From: Microbacterium ureisolvens
GTDB taxonomy: Bacteria; Actinomycetota; Actinomycetes; Actinomycetales; Microbacteriaceae
Direction: 5' to 3'
Assembly (NCBI RefSeq): GCF_019511645.1
Contig: NZ_JAEUAX010000014.1
Coordinates: forward strand, 1-64,000
DNA: 64,000 nucleotides
Position 1 is the first letter of the stretch; each line of letters begins with the position of its first letter. Position numbers and translations under genes: made by a program. The notes beneath the pieces were generated by a model. The model ran no database searches, was not told the DNA's origin, and saw only the letters and a program-made list of their open reading frames with translations. Below are positions 32,999-44,700 of this stretch, piece after piece.

Positions 32999-35900
32999 GT
33001 GCGTACTCGCTTTTTCGCGAGCGTCGCCGCTGCTGCGGCGCTCGCCATCGGAATCATCGCCTTACCACCGGCACAATCGGCGAAAGCGCTCTCGCCCGAT
33101 CTGCCGTTCAGTGCCGACGCACTGCCGACATGGCAGACCAACGGCGTCGTCTGGCAGGTGGCCATCTCCCGTGGCAGAGCAGTCGTCGGCGGGACCTTCA
33201 GTCAGATCCGGCCTGGAGCAGGGCAGTCCGGAACGGCACGGAATCTGACGAGTCTGGCCATCCTCAACGCCGCGACGGGTGAGCCGGACGCGTGTCAGCT
33301 GCCGGTCGCCTTCAACGGCGGCACGGCAGCGGTGTATGCCGTCAAGGCCGCACCCGACGGCAACACCGTCTTCGTCGGCGGCCAGTTCACGAGCGTCGGC
33401 GGCGTCGCGGTGAGCAGGCTGGCCGAGATCAATGTCGCGACCTGCACCGTCACGCCGTTCCGTGTCACCGGCATCTCCAACTATGTGCTCGAGATCGAGC
33501 CGTCCAACGACTTCGTCTACTTCGGCGGGGTGTTCCAGACGGTTGCCGGACAAACCAGGCGCAGCTTCGCGAAGGTCAATCGCGCAGGAGCTCTGCAGAC
33601 GGCGTTCGTCGCAAACGCGTCCGGTGCGACGGAGGAGCTGTACAGCACCACCGTCGTGCCCGGCAAGAATGCCCGTGGTGATGCCCTCCAGCTATCCCCG
33701 GACGGCACCCGGCTGGCGATCGGCGGTGACTGGTTCGACATCAACGGATCGGCATCCCACAGCTTCGCCGTCGTGGACTCGACGACGGGAGCGGTGCTGC
33801 GCACGTGGCCGGCCAACACTGTCGGGAACACGTCCCGCACCAAGATGATCAGCTCCGATGGCACGCGGTTCTTCGTGGCGCAAGAAGGGTTCGCCGGGTT
33901 TGACGGCGCGCTGGCGTACAACTGGTCCGACTACAGCCAGGCATGGCGCGACAACTGCGCCGGTGCCTTCCAGGCCATTGTGCCCTACCAGGGGCTGCTG
34001 TTCGAGGCCCACCACCACCATGACTGCGGGGCGATGGGGATGTTCCCCGACGGCCGGCGCACGTTCCTGTCCGTTACCCATGCTGCCGATCCCACCCAGC
34101 TGCACATCGGCTGGCTCCCGGAGCTGAACGACGGCACGGGCGAAGGCATCGGGCCGCGCTCGATCGCGATCGGACCCGGGACCAACGGCACCCCGTACCT
34201 GTGGGTCGGCGGGGAGTTCACTCGCGTCAACGGCGCGAATCAGCAGGGACTCACGCGATTCAGTCCCACCGATACGGGTGCACCACCGGTGCCCGCCGTC
34301 GCGGCGCGCGCCATCACGCCGAATGCGATCCAGGTCAACATCCGGGGTGTCTATGATCCTGACGACTCCGACATCACCTATGCCGTGTACCGAGGGAACA
34401 ACACGACGACCCCGGTGTGGACCGGCGTGGCGCAATCGAAGCACTGGTACCGGTACCAGGCCACATTCGTCGACACGGACGTCACCCCCGGTACGAGTTA
34501 CACGTATCGCGTGCGGGCGATCGACCGGGCGAACAACCAGAGCGCCTTGTCGGGGACGGCGACGGCGAGTGCGTCGGCGACAGGGTCGGTCTACGCCTCG
34601 AGCGTCATCGCGGACCAGCCGCGGCTCTACTATCGCTACGACGACACCGCGAACGCGCAGTGGATCCTCGACAGCGCCGGCCAGACTGTCGTCGGGCTCA
34701 ACGGCCTCGCGCAGAACGGCGTAGACCGCAATGCGGCCGGTGCGATCCCCAACGACCCAAGCCGCAGCGCGACCTTCACCGATACGCAGGCGAGCGGGCT
34801 GCCGCAGTACGTCTGGAACGACGTCATCGCCGTCGGGCCCACCGTGTACTCGGTAGAGACGTGGTTCCGGACGACATCCACCACCGGCGGGGCGCTCGCG
34901 AACTACGGATCGTCGAACGGGCGTCCTCGTACGGACAACGGAACGGATCGCACCAGCGGGACCGTCGACCGGGTCGTGTACATGGAGAACGGGACCGGCT
35001 TCCTCCGATTCGGCGTGCGCGCCGGCTTCGGCACGACGACGCTGCGCAGCCTGTCTGCGTTCAACGACGGGCAGTGGCATCACGTGGTCGGCACGCAGGG
35101 CCCGGGCGGCATGCGCCTGTACGTCGATGGGGTGCTTCAGTCGCAGAACGCCACGACCGGCGCGGGCACCTACAGCGGCACGTGGCACGTCGGGGGCGAC
35201 AGCCTCAACGGCTACCCGTCGACGGGCAACACGCTCGTGAACCGTTACTTCGACGGTCAGCTGGACGAGACCGCGGTGTACTACCAGGCGCTGTCGCCGC
35301 AGCAGATCCAGAACCACTTCAACGTGGGGACCGGATTCGTCGACACCGTTGTGCCGAGCACCCCGCAAGGCGTGAGCGGATCGTTCGACGGCGCCAATGT
35401 CGACGTCAGCTGGTCCGCCTCGACCGACAACATCGGCGTGGCGGGGTACCGGGTCTACCGCGGGACGACCGCCGGGTTCACGCCCGGCACCGACACGCTT
35501 CGCGGAACGGTGAGCGGGACGACGTTCGAAGACGTGGCGCCGCCTCCGGGCACCTTCTACTACAAGGTGGTCGCGTTCGACGGCGCGAACAACGCGAGCG
35601 TCGCCTCCGCGGCATCCGCTCCCGTCACCGTCGTCGATGGGGTCCCGCCGACGGTCCCGACTGGAGTGACGGCGGTGGCTGCCGGCCAGGCGGCGGATGT
35701 CTCGTGGACGGCGTCGACCGACAACGCCGGCGTGACGGGCTACGCGCTGTACAGAGGCTCCGATCCGGGCTTCGTGCCGAGCGCGGAGACCCTCATCCAG
35801 GCCAACGTCGTCGGCACCTCGTACCATGACACGCCGCTCTCCGAGGGCACGTGGTACTACAAGGTGACCGCCCGCGACGCAGCCGGGAACGTCTCAGGTG

Positions 35901-36754
35901 CGTCGAGCGCGGCATCCGTGGTGATCGTCGCCCCCGACAACACCGCTCCGAGCGTGCCCACCGGATTGACGGCAGTCGTCGAAGGCGGCAACAACGTGCA
36001 GCTCAACTGGAATGCCTCGACCGACAACGTCGGCGTCACCGGATACATCGTGTACCGGGGAACGACGGCCGGGTTCACCGCGAACGACGCTTCTCGGATC
36101 GGCGACGCGATGGACACGACCTTCACCGACAGCGCCCGACCACAGGGCACCTGGTATTACAGGGTCGCGGCCAGAGATGCGTCGTCGAACGTGAGCGCGG
36201 CATCGGCCGCAGTGGCCGCCGTCGTCACGAACCCGCCGGCGCCGCCCACGACGCAGACGATCGTGACGTCCGCCGATTCGATGGCCGCAGCCGTCAATCC
36301 GACGTTCGCCTACGGGTCGACGAACCAGCTCTCGTCGCGCTTCAACACCACGATCGAGTCGTTCCTGCGGTTCGACCTCCCGGCCGCACCGGCGGGGCAG
36401 GTCCTCACATCGGCGACGATCTCGCTGCGGACGTCCAACGATCAGACGGCTGGATCGACGGACATCCACGAGTTCCGCCTGGTCAGCGGGACGTGGCAGG
36501 AGAACACGATCACGTGGAACAACCGCCCGACGACGGTCGGCGCGGCCGTGCTGGGGCAGCTGATGGGGGCCACAGCGGTCGACACGCCCTACAGCGCCAC
36601 CCTCTCCGCTGCGGATCTCGCGCCGCTGGCAGGCACCTCGGTCACCCTGCGGCTGTCGAGTTCGGCGGGCAGCGACAACGTGCGCCTGTGGTCCCGTGAG
36701 GCGGCGCCGACCGCCTACCGGCCGACTCTCACCCTCGTCTACACGACACCCTGA
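32999..36754 (+). CDS. Giant secreted protein: beta-propeller, LamG, Fn3 repeats, DNRLRE
   Basis: A 1251-residue secreted protein. The signal peptide (1-31) ends near AQSAKALS. Residues about 32-426 are a repetitive beta-structure, likely a propeller (VVGGTFSQI, VFVGGQFTSVGGV, VYFGGVFQTVAG, LAIGGDWFDINGS, LWVGGEFTRVNGA blades). Four cysteines (DACQL, ATCTV, WRDNC, HHDC) could form disulfides, and an HHHHDC segment could bind metal. Then come a Fn3-like unit (about 427-529), a LamG-type jelly roll (about 530-782, WHHVVGTQGPGGMRLYVDG), three Fn3 repeats (about 783-1080) and one DNRLRE domain (1081-1251). No catalytic site is recognised. A paralogue is encoded 2 kb downstream. Confidence 0.88.
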   Translation: MRTRFFASVAAAAALAIGIIALPPAQSAKALSPDLPFSADALPTWQTNGVVWQVAISRGRAVVGGTFSQIRPGAGQSGTARNLTSLAILNAATGEPDACQLPVAFNGGTAAVYAVKAAPDGNTVFVGGQFTSVGGVAVSRLAEINVATCTVTPFRVTGISNYVLEIEPSNDFVYFGGVFQTVAGQTRRSFAKVNRAGALQTAFVANASGATEELYSTTVVPGKNARGDALQLSPDGTRLAIGGDWFDINGSASHSFAVVDSTTGAVLRTWPANTVGNTSRTKMISSDGTRFFVAQEGFAGFDGALAYNWSDYSQAWRDNCAGAFQAIVPYQGLLFEAHHHHDCGAMGMFPDGRRTFLSVTHAADPTQLHIGWLPELNDGTGEGIGPRSIAIGPGTNGTPYLWVGGEFTRVNGANQQGLTRFSPTDTGAPPVPAVAARAITPNAIQVNIRGVYDPDDSDITYAVYRGNNTTTPVWTGVAQSKHWYRYQATFVDTDVTPGTSYTYRVRAIDRANNQSALSGTATASASATGSVYASSVIADQPRLYYRYDDTANAQWILDSAGQTVVGLNGLAQNGVDRNAAGAIPNDPSRSATFTDTQASGLPQYVWNDVIAVGPTVYSVETWFRTTSTTGGALANYGSSNGRPRTDNGTDRTSGTVDRVVYMENGTGFLRFGVRAGFGTTTLRSLSAFNDGQWHHVVGTQGPGGMRLYVDGVLQSQNATTGAGTYSGTWHVGGDSLNGYPSTGNTLVNRYFDGQLDETAVYYQALSPQQIQNHFNVGTGFVDTVVPSTPQGVSGSFDGANVDVSWSASTDNIGVAGYRVYRGTTAGFTPGTDTLRGTVSGTTFEDVAPPPGTFYYKVVAFDGANNASVASAASAPVTVVDGVPPTVPTGVTAVAAGQAADVSWTASTDNAGVTGYALYRGSDPGFVPSAETLIQANVVGTSYHDTPLSEGTWYYKVTARDAAGNVSGASSAASVVIVAPDNTAPSVPTGLTAVVEGGNNVQLNWNASTDNVGVTGYIVYRGTTAGFTANDASRIGDAMDTTFTDSARPQGTWYYRVAARDASSNVSAASAAVAAVVTNPPAPPTTQTIVTSADSMAAAVNPTFAYGSTNQLSSRFNTTIESFLRFDLPAAPAGQVLTSATISLRTSNDQTAGSTDIHEFRLVSGTWQENTITWNNRPTTVGAAVLGQLMGATAVDTPYSATLSAADLAPLAGTSVTLRLSSSAGSDNVRLWSREAAPTAYRPTLTLVYTTP

Positions 36755-36765
36755 CGGCAGGAGTC

Positions 36766-36818
36766 GGCCCGGGGGCGGGGCGAGCGGATCGATCAGCCGC
36801 GAGTCCCGCCCCCGGGCC
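36766..36818. terminator. Bidirectional terminator candidate between convergent genes
   Basis: GGCCCGGGGGCGGG (36766-36779) pairs perfectly with CCCGCCCCCGGGCC (36805-36818) across a 25-nt loop. A second palindrome, GGCCGGCGCCGGCC, overlaps it at 36815-36828. It serves the giant-protein gene and the minus-strand glycosyltransferase gene. Confidence 0.7.
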
Positions 36819-36850
36819 GGCGCCGGCCCGGGGATGAAGCCTGGTCCGGC

Positions 36851-38221
36851 TCAGGGGTGGCGGTGCCGGCCGGTGAGAGGCCGGTCGGCTGCGGCGGCGC
36901 TCGCCGATGCGTGGCGCACGGCCGAGCCGAGCCCCCTGCCCAGCGAACCCGCGAGGGCGCTGACCGGCGCGTGGCGGCCGGAGGCGATGGCCCTGGTCAG
37001 CGTCGCCTGGAAGGACGACACCGCTGCGTCGACGTCGAGATGCTGATCGCGGAACCTTCGCGCCGACTCGCCGAACGCCTGTGCTGCGGCGGGGTCCGCC
37101 GCCAGCCGCTCGGCCGCGTCTACCAGCGCATCGGGGTCGCCTGCAGGAACACAGATGCCGGCGCCCGCGGCGCAGACCTCGTCGTGAGTGATGCTCGACG
37201 AGTCGACAGCCGCGATCACCGGAAGCCCGCTCGCGAAATACGTCGTGAGCTTGCTGGGCACAGCCATCTCGGTAAGGCCCGGAAGCTCATTGACGAGAAG
37301 GATGTCCGCGGATGCGAGGGCACGCTCGAACCGGCCATCCGGCAGGGGATCGAGAAACTGCAGCCGCGAGGAGCCGCCCATCGCCTCGAGCACAGGACGC
37401 TGATTCCCATCGCCCAGGAGCACGAACTTGATGCGGGATCCACGGCGCTCGGCTTCGCGCGACGCAAGGACGACGTTCTCCAGCCCCTGCTTGGCGCCGA
37501 TGTTCCCCGCATGCAGGACGACGACGTCGTCGTCCTTCCAGCCGAGCTCTCGACGCAGCGCGCTGTCGCGCCCGGCGCCGTCGGTCGTCACATGCGACCA
37601 GTTCCGCACGACGTCGACGGGGGTGGTGACGGAGAGCTCCTCGCGCAGGACGCGGCGGAAGCGGTCGTGGATGACCACCACCCGGTCGGCCGATCGCGCC
37701 AGCCCGCGCTCGAGCAGGGCAATCCCCTCCGCACGGCGGGATATCGCGCCCGTCTCGCGGACCCCGAGCGTGTAGATGTCCTGAACCCAGACCACGGTGG
37801 GGATGCCCGCCATCGCGGCCCGGACGGCGGCGAGCCGTGAGGCGATCATCGCCGGGCTGATGAGGACCAAGGCGTCCGGATGATGCCAGTGGGCGAGGTC
37901 GGCCCTCAGGCCGAAGGTCAGCTCCGATACCGCCCGCTCCACCATGGTGTGGTGGTGTGGCACGTAGTGGCTCACGCGCGTGACGTCGACGCTCTGCTGC
38001 CTCTCCACACGCTTCCAGCCGCCGAAGCCGTCCTGGACCCTCCACCACGGGTAGTGCGGATGGGTGGTGATGACGCCGACGTGCCATCCGCGCATCGCGA
38101 GGGCCTGTGCCATGCCCGCGGTGTAGGGCGCGATGCCCGTCGGTTCGGGAGCGTAGTTGATCCCGATGAAGAGCACACGCGGTGCTCGTCGCTGCTTCAC
38201 GCCGGTCGATCGCCCAGCCAT
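36851..38221 (-). CDS. WcaI-type GT4 glycosyltransferase
   Basis: A 456-residue GT-B enzyme matching the WcaI/colanic-acid-type group: VLFIGINYAPEPTGIAPYTAGMAQALAM near the N-terminus, TTHPHYPWWRV, VVWVQDIYTLGV, VLHAGNIGAKQGLENVV, FVLLGDGNQRPVLE and the C-terminal LPGLTEMAVPSKLTTYFASGLPVIAA. The last 45 residues (Ala/Arg/Ser-rich) are variable. GGGAGG lies 5 nt before ATG 38221. It should add a sugar to the lipid-linked unit at the cytoplasmic face. Confidence 0.92.
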   Translation of the reverse strand: MAGRSTGVKQRRAPRVLFIGINYAPEPTGIAPYTAGMAQALAMRGWHVGVITTHPHYPWWRVQDGFGGWKRVERQQSVDVTRVSHYVPHHHTMVERAVSELTFGLRADLAHWHHPDALVLISPAMIASRLAAVRAAMAGIPTVVWVQDIYTLGVRETGAISRRAEGIALLERGLARSADRVVVIHDRFRRVLREELSVTTPVDVVRNWSHVTTDGAGRDSALRRELGWKDDDVVVLHAGNIGAKQGLENVVLASREAERRGSRIKFVLLGDGNQRPVLEAMGGSSRLQFLDPLPDGRFERALASADILLVNELPGLTEMAVPSKLTTYFASGLPVIAAVDSSSITHDEVCAAGAGICVPAGDPDALVDAAERLAADPAAAQAFGESARRFRDQHLDVDAAVSSFQATLTRAIASGRHAPVSALAGSLGRGLGSAVRHASASAAAADRPLTGRHRHP

Positions 38222-38718
38222 CTGTCCTCCCAGATGCGCCAGACGACGTCGTCGAGACGCATCACCCGCAGGGCGCTCGAAGCGCAGTCCTGCCTCGACC
38301 CCTCGATTTCGGGCACGTCGACCGTCGGTCTCGGGTACGACGACCGCCGGTTTCGGGTACGACGATCATCGGGTACACCGGTCGACGGTTTCGGGTTCAT
38401 CGACCGGCAGCGCCCCGCCTGCCGGCGAGGTGCATGTCTTCCGGCACACCATACATCGCGGCGGCGTCACGCGGAATACGCCGATGACACGAGGGGCGTT
38501 CACCCCCTCATCAGGGAAACAGGGCGCATAGCACAGGCGGGTGTCGCTGAGCAAATCCTGGGGAGACAAAGCGCGGACCGAGATGTACAGTGTGCGTAGC
38601 ATCGTCCCGAATGCCGAGCGCCACACTCAGGGGAGAGTGTTCGAGCCCGCGACTGGGAACCCGACGGTGCTTCTGGGAGGCCCGCGGACCCGACCGTGGG
38701 CATTGGGGAGCGTGACCT
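38222..38718. other. 497-bp intergenic region with 22-bp repeats and promoter of giant gene
   Basis: This is the longest gene-free stretch in the window. From 38309 to about 38400 it holds direct repeats around TTTCGGGTACGACGA. The TCGGG cores are at 38309, 38331, 38353 and 38391 (period 22, with one 16/22 step at 38369). Further on, TGTACAGT (38584-38591) is a -10-like sequence, and TTGGGGAG at 38704-38711 is the ribosome-binding site of the 2005-residue gene. No credible coding sequence is seen. Confidence 0.65.
38309..38400. repeat. 22-bp direct repeats, four to five copies
   Basis: Units resembling CCGGTTTCGGGTACGACGA recur with a 22-bp period and moderate divergence. They have no conserved spacers and are too short and continuous for a CRISPR array. 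They lie upstream of two divergent surface genes. Confidence 0.7.
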
Positions 38719-41700
38719 GTGGTCTCACGTATCTGGGTGGGTGTCGTCGCATGCTTGGCACTCGTCGTCGGCCTCGTCGCCGTCACGCCGTCCGAACGAG
38801 CCGCGGCACTCTCGCCCGGCGTGGGCTTCAGCGCCGACGAACTGCCCACGTGGCAGACCAACGGGACGGTGTACGCGCTCGCGCAATCGGCCGGGAAGGT
38901 CGTGGCCGGCGGGACGTTCAGCGAGCTGCGTCCGCCGGAAGGAGGATCGGGCTCGCCGATCGCCGCGAACGGGCTTGCGATCCTCGATGCCGAGACGGGA
39001 AACCCCGACAGCTGCCAGCTGAGCCTCTCGCTGATCGGCGGAACCCCGGCGGTCTACGCGGCCACTACCGCGCCCGATGGCAACAGCATCTACATCGGCG
39101 GCAACTTCTCCAACGTCGGCGGCGTCTCGACCGGCCGCATCGCCCAGATCGATGTGCGCACGTGCACGGTGAGCAGCCTCCGTCTGCCGACAATCTCGTC
39201 GATCGTGCAGACGATCGCGGTGAAGGGCACCACGATGTACTTCGGCGGGATGTTCCTCACCGTGGGTGGCGAATCGCGCCAGCGCTTCGCCGCGGTCGAC
39301 GTGACAACCGGCGCGCTGCTTCCCTGGACGGCGAACGTCGACGACATCGGTCGTGGCATCGGCGTCTCGCCCGACGGCACGAAGGTCGCGATCGGCGGGG
39401 ACTTCTTCAACGTCAACGGTGCGTACTCGCACTCGATCGCCGTCGTCGACGCCGTCACGGGTGCGAACATCCGCACCTATCCGTCGGGATTCATCGCGGA
39501 CACGTCGGTGACCAAGCACATCTTCAGCGGGGACGACGGCAAGTTCTACATCTCCAACGAGGGCACCGGCGGCGGCGTCTTCGACGGGCGTGCGGCGTTC
39601 TCGTGGGCCACGGGCGACCAGCTGTGGCGCGACACCTGTCTCGGCGCCACGCAGATGACGCTGCAGGACCAGACGACCCTCTACTCGGTCAGCCACGGGC
39701 ACAACTGCGACTCCGTGCATTTCCAGCAGGACGGTACGCGCCACTACTTCCTGGCGCAGAGCGCCGTCGACGGATCGCACGTCGCCTGGGATCCGAAGTC
39801 CAACGACGGGATCGGTGAGGGCATCGGACCACGCGCCCTGGTCATCGCGGCCGGCCGATCCTCCGGGCAGCGCTACATGTGGAGCGGCGGCGACTTCACG
39901 ACGATCAACGGCGCGGCTCAGGACCACCTGACACGCTTCGGAACCACTGACACCGGCAACCCCCCGGCCCCCGCCGTGGCGGCGGTGGCTCAGAGCAGCG
40001 GCTCCATCGAGGTGCGGATACGCACCTCGCTCGACGACGACGACTCCGAGCTGACCTATCAGGTGTTCCGCAACAACTCGTCCACCCCGATCTGGAGCGG
40101 CACGGCCTCATCCGTCTGGTGGAACCGCCCGCAGGTGACGTTCGTCGACGCCGGTGTAACTGCGGGGGCGACGTACACGTACCGCGTCCGTGCGACCGAC
40201 GGCACGAACACCTCCGTTCTCTCGCAGGTCGCGACGGCAACGGCGGTCGCTCCTACCGCGGATTACGCAGCATCCGTTCGCGCGAGTGCCCCGGCCATCT
40301 TCTGGAGGGGGGATGCCGCGGGCTCGTGGCTGCAGGACGCCTCCGCGTCGACGACCAGCACCAGCCGGCAGGCAGGCGTCATCGAGAACGGTGCGGCAGG
40401 CTCGACCGACACACCGGTCCCGAACGACACCAGCGGATCGCTGGTCTTCGACGGTGCCGACGACTACGTCTGGCACCAGGGATTGGCTCCGGCGCCGACG
40501 ACGTACAGCGTGGAGACGTGGATCAAGACGACGACCACCCGCGGGGGCAAGATCGTCGGATTCGGCAGCGGGCGCCCGCGCACCGACACCGGCGCCACGG
40601 TCCTCAGCGGGAGTTACGACCGGCACCTCTACATGACCAATACCGGTCGGGTGCTCTTCGGCGCCTACACCGGCTCGACCGTCACGCTGACATCGCCCGG
40701 CGCATTGAACGACGGATCATGGCACCACATCGTCGGCACGCAGGGCGCCGGCGGCATGGCGCTCTACGTCGACGGCGTCCGCGTCGCGCAGAACACGAAC
40801 GCGGTCGCCCAGGCGTACTGGGGCGTGTGGCACGTCGGCGGTGACAACCTCTCCGGATGGCCGAACCGCCCGACGAGCAACTTCTTCGCGGGCACGATCG
40901 ACGAGACGGCCGTCTACGCGACCGCGCTGACCGCGGGCGCGGTGGCGGACCACTATCAGGCGGCAGGTCGAGACCTCGGCCTGAATCAGGCACCCGCCGA
41001 TGCGTACGGAACCCGGGTGTTCGCTGCGGACCCGACGTTGTACTGGCGTCTCGGAGAGGCGTCGAGCAACACCGCCGCCGACGCCGCACGCTTCGGCACC
41101 TACCCCGGGACGTACCGGACCGGCGTCACGAAGGGCCAGCCGGGCATCATCCCCGGCAACACGGCGGTGTCGACCCCGGGCACTCTCCTCGGCACGGTCG
41201 CGACCCAGGCGTCGCTCACGCCCTCGACGGCGTTCACGGGCGAGATCTGGTTCAACACCACGACCCCCGGCGGCAAGCTGTTCGGGTTCGAGAACGTGCA
41301 GACCGGCAACGGCACCAGCTACGACAAGCACCTGTACATGACGTCGAACGGCAATCTCGTCTTCGGCTCGCGGGTCGGCTCCAGCAACGTGGTCGTGACC
41401 AGCCCGCTGGCCTACGCCGACGGCAACTGGCACCAGGCGGTCGGGGTCTTGGATTCGTCGGGTCGCAAGCTCTACGTCGACGGCGTGCTGGTGGCTCAGA
41501 GCACCGTCACCGGGGCCGAGACCGGCAACGGATACTGGCGTATCGGCGGAGGCAATCTCACCAGCTGGCCGTCGGCGCCGTTGAACTCCTACTTCCGCGG
41601 GACGCTCGACGAGTTCTCGCTCTACAGCGGTGGTGTGAGCGCCACCGAGATCGCGCGGCACTATGCCCTCGGGGTGCAGGATGTCGCCCCGCCGAGCGCG

Positions 41701-44700
41701 CCGTCCGGCCTCGCCGCGACGCACGGGTCCGGTGGAGTGGATGTCTCGTGGACGGCGTCCACCGACAACACCCGCGTGCTCGAGTACCGGGTCTTCAGAG
41801 GCACGACGGCCGATTTCTCCGCTGACGCGGACTCGTTCCTCGCGACCACGGCGACGACCTCGTACCACGAGGCATCCCCCGCGCTCGGCACGTACTACTA
41901 CCGGGTGACCGCGGTCGACGGGGCGGACAACGAGAGCGCGCCCTCGTCTGCGAGGCAGCTCGATGTGACCGACATCGACGCACCGACCACGCCGGCCAGC
42001 GCTGCCGCGACGCAGACCGGGGCCGACGGCGTGACCGTGACGTGGGCGCCTTCGGCCGACAACGTCGAGGTCACGCAGTACGCGGTCTACCGCGGCCCGA
42101 CCTCGGGCTTCGCGATCGCCGACGGGACGCTCGTGGGGACGGTCGCCGGCACGACCTTCAGCGAGAGCGGGCTCTCGGCGGGCGCGAAGTACTACCGCGT
42201 CGTCGCGCGTGATGCGGCGGGCAACGCCAGCGCACCGTCCAACACCGCGGCGGTGACCATCGTGCCGCCGGACGTGACCGCGCCGAGCACGCCGGGGAGC
42301 TTCACCGCGACGCTGTCCAGCGGAACCAACGTGACGCTGTCGTGGGATGCCTCGACCGACGACCGCGGCGTGAGCTCCTACGTCCTGTACCGCAGTCTCG
42401 CCTCCGACTTCACGCCGAGCGCGGGCAATCGCATCGCTGAGGTGACCACGCCGGGACACGTCGACACCGGACGCGCCGCCGGCACGTGGTACTACAAGGT
42501 GACGGCACAGGATGCCGCGGGAAACGTCAGCGCCGCAGCATCCGCTTCGGTGACCGTCCAGCCTCCGTCGCAGGCGACGGAGGTGACCCTGACGCCCACG
42601 GAGGACGCGATGGTGGCGCAGTCCTCGCCGACGACGCTGTACGGCTCGTCGAACCAGCTGTCCGCGCGCGGCACGGGCGGCACGATCGAGTCGTTCATCC
42701 GGCTGCAGCTTCCGGCCGCACCGGCGGGCACGGTGCTGACCAGCGCGGTGCTGTCGGTCCGCACCTCGAACGACAGCACCGCCGCCACGACGGACTCGCC
42801 TCAGTTCCGGCTCGTCACGGGTGCGTGGAGCGAGGACACGGTCAACTGGAACAACCGCCCCACGGCGACCGCCACGGGCGTGCTCGGCACGCTCAACGGC
42901 GCCACCGCCCTCAATACGCCGTACACCGTCGGCCTGGGCGCGGACGGACTGTCCTCCTTCCTCGGGCAGACGGTGACCCTGCGTATGTCGGGCGCCAACA
43001 GCGACAACGTGCGACTGTGGTCCGCAGAGGCGTCGTCGGCCTCCTACCGCCCATCCCTGCGGCTGACCTTCACGCCCGTCTCCGGCCCCGACACCCAGGC
43101 TCCGACCGCGCCGACGGGCCTGGCCACGACCGTCGCGAACAACGCGGACGTGACCGTGACCTGGTCGCCCTCGACGGACAACGTCGCAGTCACCGGCTAC
43201 AGCGTCTACCGGGGGACGACGGCGGGCTTCACCGCCGACGCCGCCTCGAAGATCGCCGATGCGACGGCGGCGTCGTACACGGACAACGGCCGTCCGCAGG
43301 GAATCTGGTACTACAAGGTCACCGCGAGGGACGCGGAGAACAACGTGAGCGCACCCTCGGCGAGCACCTTCGCCACCATCCTCGCCAACGGCGGTACGCC
43401 GGTCGAGATGACCGTGCCGATCACCGACGACGCGATGGTCGCTCAGTCCTCGCCCACGACTCTCTACGGCACCTCGAACCAGCTGTCGTCTCGGGGGACC
43501 GGAGGAACGATCGAGTCGTTCCTCGCCGTCCCGCTGCCGGCGGCTCCCGCCGGCACCGTGCTCACGGGCGCGGTGCTTTCGGTGCGCACCTCCACGGACG
43601 GCACGGCCGCATCCGCGGACGCCCATGAGCTCCGTCTGATGTCGGGAGCCTGGACCGAGGCCGCGGTCAACTGGAACAACCGCCCGCAGACCACGACCTC
43701 GGGCGTGCTCGGCAGTCTCACCGGTGCCACCGCGCTCAATACGCCGTACACCGTCGCGCTGAGCGCGGAGCCTCTCGCGTCGGCCCTCGGCCAGACGGTG
43801 ACGCTGCGCATGTCGAGCTCCGGCGCCGACAACGTCCGGGTGTGGTCCGCAGAAGCGACGTCCGCGACATACCGGCCGTCGGTGAGGCTCACGTTCACAC
43901 CCGTCGCCGGCCCCGACACCACGGCGCCCTCGGCGCCCGCGGGGCTGGCCGCATCTGTCGTCAACAACGCCGACGTCAACCTCACGTGGTCCGCCTCCAC
44001 CGACGACACCGGGGTGACCGGGTACACGGTGTACCGAGGCAGCGCTGCGGGCTTCACCGCCGACTCAGCGTCCCGGATCGCCGATGTGACCACCACGTCG
44101 TACGGCGACAGTGGACGCCCCACCGGGACGTGGTACTACAAGGTGACCGCTCGGGATGCCGCGGGCAACGTGAGTGCGGCATCGACGGAGGCCTCGGGAA
44201 CCATCACACCGCCGGCGGTGCCGCCGGTCGTGCAGACGGTGGTGACGACCGCTGACACGATGGTGGCCGCGAGCAACGCCACGGGGCTCTACGGCACGAC
44301 CAACCAGCTGTCGTCGCGGTTCAGCACTGCGATCGAGTCCTTCATGTCGTTCGCGCTGCCCGCAGCGCCGGCGGGGATGCAGCTGACGGGCGTCTCGCTC
44401 GCCGTACGGACCTCGACGGACACCACGGCGGCATCGGCCGACACTCACGTGTTCCACCTGATGACGGGCACCTGGGACGAGGCGACGATGACGTGGAACA
44501 ACCGGATCACTCAGACGGCCTCCGGCGCCATCGGCCAGCTGTCCGGTGCCGCCGCCGTCAACACCGCCTACACGGCGACCCTCAGCGCGACGGATCTCGC
44601 CGGGCTGGCGGGTCAGACGGTGACGGTGCGGATGTCGAGCGTCGCCGGGACCGACAACGTCCGGATCTGGTCCCGGGAGGCGACCACCGCGGCGTACCGC

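Noticed and set aside
38309..38400. Possible CRISPR array
   Set aside because: The 22-bp repeats are contiguous, diverge from each other and have no unique spacers of constant length.
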